Source of the DNA: Lachnospiraceae bacterium
GTDB taxonomy: Bacteria > Bacillota > Clostridia > Lachnospirales > Lachnospiraceae
Assembly (NCBI GenBank): GCA_016286035.1
Contig: JAEERY010000022.1
Span: 1-34,152 of the forward strand
Reading direction: 5' to 3'
Length of the DNA stretch: 34,152 nucleotides
Position 1 is the first letter of the stretch; each line of letters starts with the position of its first letter. Position numbers and translations under genes: made by a program. Below, in pieces: positions 32,297 to 34,152 of this stretch. The notes under the pieces are model-generated. The model was not told where the DNA came from, did not search any database, and was given only the letters and a program-made list of their open reading frames with translations.

Positions 32297-32385
32297 AACG
32301 CTTAAAAAAGAGAATACTGTGGTGGCTGACAGTGATAAGCCTGATAGCATCAATGATAGCCCGTCTAGTAAATATCTTTAAATAA
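32293..32385 (+). CDS. Micro-protein 1: 30-residue basic membrane peptide
   Basis: GTG-started frame encoding a basic head (MKRLKKR), one hydrophobic segment (ILWWLTVISLIASMIA) and a basic tail (RLVNIFK). It lacks its own ribosome site and would depend on coupling to the MVKKKK frame it overlaps by four bases. The composition resembles small membrane toxins or regulators of the type I class, but this is only a shape similarity. A promoter lies 38 bases upstream. Confidence 0.5.
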   Translation: MKRLKKRILWWLTVISLIASMIARLVNIFK

Positions 32386-32393
32386 GCGTTTCA

Positions 32394-32435
32394 AATCAAA
32401 AGAGTCGGGTGGCTAGCCACCAACCACTTTTGATT
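32394..32435. other. Stable compound stem-loop between micro-ORFs 1 and 2
   Basis: Outer arms AATCAAAAG (32394-32402) and CTTTTGATT (32427-32435) pair over 9 bp. A 5-by-5 internal loop separates them from an inner perfect 14-base palindrome GGTGGCTAGCCACC (32408-32421). The tail CTTTTGATTATAAG is not a clear T tract, so this may be a terminator, an attenuator or an RNA-level control element of the micro-ORF string. Confidence 0.55.
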
Positions 32436-32460
32436 ATAAGCCATCTGATGAAGATATGCT

Positions 32461-32544
32461 ATGAAAAATAAAAAGATCATTTATGTTCAAATCGCACTAT
32501 TAATATCGCTGATTGTGACAACAATAATATCAGGGATTACCTAG
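32461..32544 (+). CDS. Micro-protein 2: 27-residue membrane peptide
   Basis: ATG-started frame: basic head MKNKK followed by a hydrophobic span (IIYVQIALLISLIVTTIISG). No strong ribosome site is seen. Its TAG stop is immediately followed by the TTG of the next frame. Credible mainly because of the context of neighbouring tiny hydrophobic frames. Confidence 0.4.
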   Translation: MKNKKIIYVQIALLISLIVTTIISGIT

Positions 32545-32619
32545 TTGAATGTTTCGGTATTTATCCTGTTAAGCATATTACTTGCATTGAACGTATGTGA
32601 ATTACGAAAGGAGAAATGA
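32545..32619 (+). CDS. Micro-protein 3: 24-residue hydrophobic peptide
   Basis: TTG-started frame directly abutting the stop of micro-protein 2, with AGGG nine bases upstream. It encodes a hydrophobic core (VSVFILLSILLALNV) and a charged end (CELRKEK). The last codons overlap the ribosome site AAAGGAG of the next gene, and its TGA ends one base before that gene's ATG, consistent with coupling. The evidence is positional; conservation would be needed to confirm it. Confidence 0.35.
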   Translation: MNVSVFILLSILLALNVCELRKEK

Positions 32620-32620
32620 G

Positions 32621-32827
32621 ATGGAAGAGAAGAAGAGACCGCAAGATCGATGGAACGAAAAGAACAACTATATTGCAAAGAGCTTCAAGATGCGCAAGGA
32701 GGTAGCAGATGAATTCAAGGAAGCATGTGATATGGCAGGAGTGAGCCAGTCAGGACAGATTGTTGAGATGATGAAAGAGTTCATCAATAAAACAAAAGTG
32801 GAGCACTCAGGGGACAACAATATGTGA
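32621..32827 (+). CDS. Ribbon-helix-helix-like small protein
   Basis: The 68-residue basic/acidic protein has a short polar head (MEEKKRPQDRW) then KNNYIAKSFKMRKEVADEF, a beta-strand (AKSFKM) followed by two helices (KEVADEFKEACDMAG and SQSGQIVEMMKEFINKT), the pattern of Arc/CopG-type DNA-binding proteins. AAAGGAG at 32607-32613 lies seven bases before the ATG, so I prefer this start over 32597. It could regulate the micro-ORF transcript that leads into it. A terminator follows about 50 bases after the stop. Confidence 0.75.
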   Translation: MEEKKRPQDRWNEKNNYIAKSFKMRKEVADEFKEACDMAGVSQSGQIVEMMKEFINKTKVEHSGDNNM

Positions 32828-32879
32828 TATTGTGATAGGGCAAGAAGTAAAAAGAAAAGTTGCAACGGTGAAACCGGTT

Positions 32880-32907
32880 AAAGAGTCTGTTCAAACAGGC
32901 TCTTTTT
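32880..32907 (+). terminator. Intrinsic terminator after the RHH gene
   Basis: AAAGAGTCTG and CAGGCTCTTT form a 10-bp stem with one G-U pair around the loop TTCAAA, and the T run continues (TTTTTATTTG). It ends the micro-ORF/RHH transcription unit. Confidence 0.88.
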
Positions 32908-33285
32908 ATTTGTATGATTGAATTCTATAAATCAAAACAACGGAAACATAATAGAGAACGCATACAGCGGAGAGATAAATATTTTTGTCAGCCGTCCTTG
33001 AGATATGGCAAAGTAGTTGAGGCAAATAATGTTTTAAAGCAGTACATTATTGAAGTCCTACGAATACTTAATTTGTAGGACTTGTTTTGTGCGAGTTCTG
33101 AAGACACATTTGATGCACTTTATTTTTTACTTACAGCGGGTCGTGAATTATCTATATGGTGTCTTTATAAAATATAACCCAAACCTTACCAAGCAGATGC
33201 TTTGCTCTGGTCCAACAAATGGATTGATAAGTTTTTTTAAATATTGCATAATCTGTATATATAAAGTTTGAAAGGCGATCCTCAT
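32908..33285 (+). other. Intergenic region upstream of the two-component genes
   Basis: No credible gene lies here. Arms AAGTCCTAC (33053-33061) and GTAGGACTT (33075-33083) form a perfect 9-bp hairpin followed by GTTTTGTG, terminator-like. A possible open frame of 73 codons from 33050 runs through this hairpin, has no ribosome site, and I reject it. The AT-rich stretch 33220-33270 (TTTTTTTAAATATTGCAT, TATATATAAA) may hold the promoter of the response regulator, but no box pair is convincing. Confidence 0.5.
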
Positions 33286-34038
33286 ATGGAACAGTACAAG
33301 GTTTTAATTATAGACGATGATGATGTCATAGCTCAGTCTACGGCAGAGTACTTCAACATGTTTGATGTAAAGACTGCATATGTTACAGGCTATGATGAGG
33401 CTGTCTCGTTTCTTGATACAAACACAGTATCTCTTCTTTTGCTTGATATCAATCTTGGTGACAGATCGGGCTTTGATCTTTGCAAGAAGGTAAGAGAAAA
33501 CTATGACATGCCAATCTTATTTATCAGTGCAAGGACCAGTGATGATGATGTACTGATCGCTCTTAACATAGGAGGAGATGATTACATTAAAAAGCCCTAT
33601 ACATTAAGTATCCTGCTCGCAAAGGTAAAGACCATTCTTTCAAGATACGAAAAGGCAAAGGAAATGGCACTCGCATCAAATAAAGATGACGGTAGCGAAC
33701 AGGAATCAGGTATAACAGAGGGCGATATCATAAAGCTTACAGATAAGATATGTCTTGATACCGGGACCCATAAGCTTAAAAGTTTAGACGAACAGATAAG
33801 CCTAAAGGCAATGGAGTACAAGCTGCTTTTCTATCTTATATTAAACTGCGGAAGAGTGGTTACCAAGGATGAGCTTTTAAAGAATGTATGGGATGATGAA
33901 TTCATCGGAGAAGGAACCCTTGCGGTCCATATCAGGCATTTAAGAGAAAAGATAGAGGATGATCCCAAAGAGCCAAAGGTCATAAAGACTATCTGGGGAG
34001 TCGGATATATAATAGAAAGCTATGAAAAACTACAGTAG
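33286..34038 (+). CDS. OmpR/PhoB-family response regulator
   Basis: The 250-residue protein has an N-terminal receiver domain (VLIIDDDD acidic pocket at residues 10-13, phospho-acceptor D54 in LLLLDINL, Thr/Ser site in FISARTSD, and Lys in YIKKPY near 103-105), a linker, and a C-terminal winged-helix DNA-binding domain (ISLKAMEYKLLFYLI, VVTKDELLKNVW, VHIRHLREKIED, TIWGVGYIIE). I prefer the ATG at 33286 over a TTG at 33268 because receiver domains normally begin close to the KVLIIDD strand. Its end overlaps the kinase gene by 17 bp. The controlled genes are not known. Confidence 0.93.
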   Translation: MEQYKVLIIDDDDVIAQSTAEYFNMFDVKTAYVTGYDEAVSFLDTNTVSLLLLDINLGDRSGFDLCKKVRENYDMPILFISARTSDDDVLIALNIGGDDYIKKPYTLSILLAKVKTILSRYEKAKEMALASNKDDGSEQESGITEGDIIKLTDKICLDTGTHKLKSLDEQISLKAMEYKLLFYLILNCGRVVTKDELLKNVWDDEFIGEGTLAVHIRHLREKIEDDPKEPKVIKTIWGVGYIIESYEKLQ

Positions 34039-34152
34039 GTTTGTCATCGTACTTTTTGCCTTATACTTTACCGCAGTGATCATAGTAGCGGTAGTAACAG
34101 GTAAAAAGGGTTATGAGACAAATTCAAGAGATGAAGATGTATTAAAACTGAA
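34022..34152 (+). CDS. Sensor histidine kinase, 5' fragment (cut by window end)
   Basis: The frame opens at ATG 34022, inside the last codons of the response regulator (17-bp overlap), and runs to the window edge. The 43 visible residues start MKNYSRF and continue with one hydrophobic segment (VIVLFALYFTAVIIVAVV), then a charged region, as expected for the first membrane helix of a histidine kinase. No kinase motif is reached. The call rests on the overlap with an OmpR-type regulator and the membrane helix. Confidence 0.7.
   Translation, partial: MKNYSRFVIVLFALYFTAVIIVAVVTGKKGYETNSRDEDVLKL

Noticed and set aside
33050-33271. 73-codon TTG-started frame before the response regulator.
   Set aside because: No ribosome site, runs through a perfect hairpin, and the Cys/Phe/Tyr-rich product looks like translated AT-rich intergenic DNA.

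Overview
The window looks like a chromosomal segment of an AT-rich, low-GC Gram-positive anaerobe, most likely a Lachnospiraceae member (Butyrivibrio-like). This is inferred from strong AGGAGG-type ribosome sites, TTG and GTG starts, extended -10 (TGnTATAAT) promoters, and protein families common in that group (a macro domain with a C-terminal helical extension, DUF523, DUF6273/FecR and SHOCT membrane proteins). No rRNA, tRNA, CRISPR array, transposase or integrase was recognised. Every gene but one small membrane protein lies on the + strand.

Region 1 (1-4085) is an NAD/ADP-ribose block: a HEAT-like helical protein, a macro-domain protein, a NadR-like NMN adenylyltransferase overlapping a PnuC-type nicotinamide riboside transporter, and an ADP-ribosylglycohydrolase. 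The two gaps ahead of nadR-pnuC and of the glycohydrolase carry the same 20-nt motif (GTCnCCCGnnAGGCGACCAT), each just behind a strong hairpin. This may be an undescribed regulatory element for NAD genes.

Region 2 (4204-14622) is a dense anti-phage or restriction-type island. It holds an EVE-containing McrB and McrC pair. Behind it is a tight five-gene array: a PLD-nuclease/SF2 helicase/DUF3427 protein, a NUDIX hydrolase, a PD-(D/E)xK-DUF2075 helicase, a MazG-like pyrophosphohydrolase and an HNH nuclease. The array joins three nuclease folds to two unrelated nucleotide pyrophosphohydrolases and is the best candidate here for a poorly described system.

Region 3 (14648-18953) holds two paralogous membrane-anchored proteins with their own promoter, a reverse-strand small membrane protein, a DUF523 protein, an unknown protein, and a membrane pentapeptide-repeat protein. 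Region 4 (19220-26830) returns to defence: an NLR-like NACHT ATPase ending in pentapeptide repeats, and a 1546-residue DUF4011/SF1 helicase/Vsr-like nuclease/DUF3320 protein.

Region 5 (27146-34152) carries a PPP-family phosphatase, a SHOCT membrane protein, two FecR-domain proteins sharing a nearly identical first third, a TerB-like protein, a string of micro-ORFs for tiny hydrophobic peptides ending in a ribbon-helix-helix protein, and an OmpR-type response regulator overlapping a histidine kinase cut by the window edge. An inverted repeat with identical arms (GGAGCATAT...ATATGCTCC) occurs twice in this region, about 5 kb apart.

All calls come from reading motifs by eye. No database search was run, and GC impressions are qualitative.
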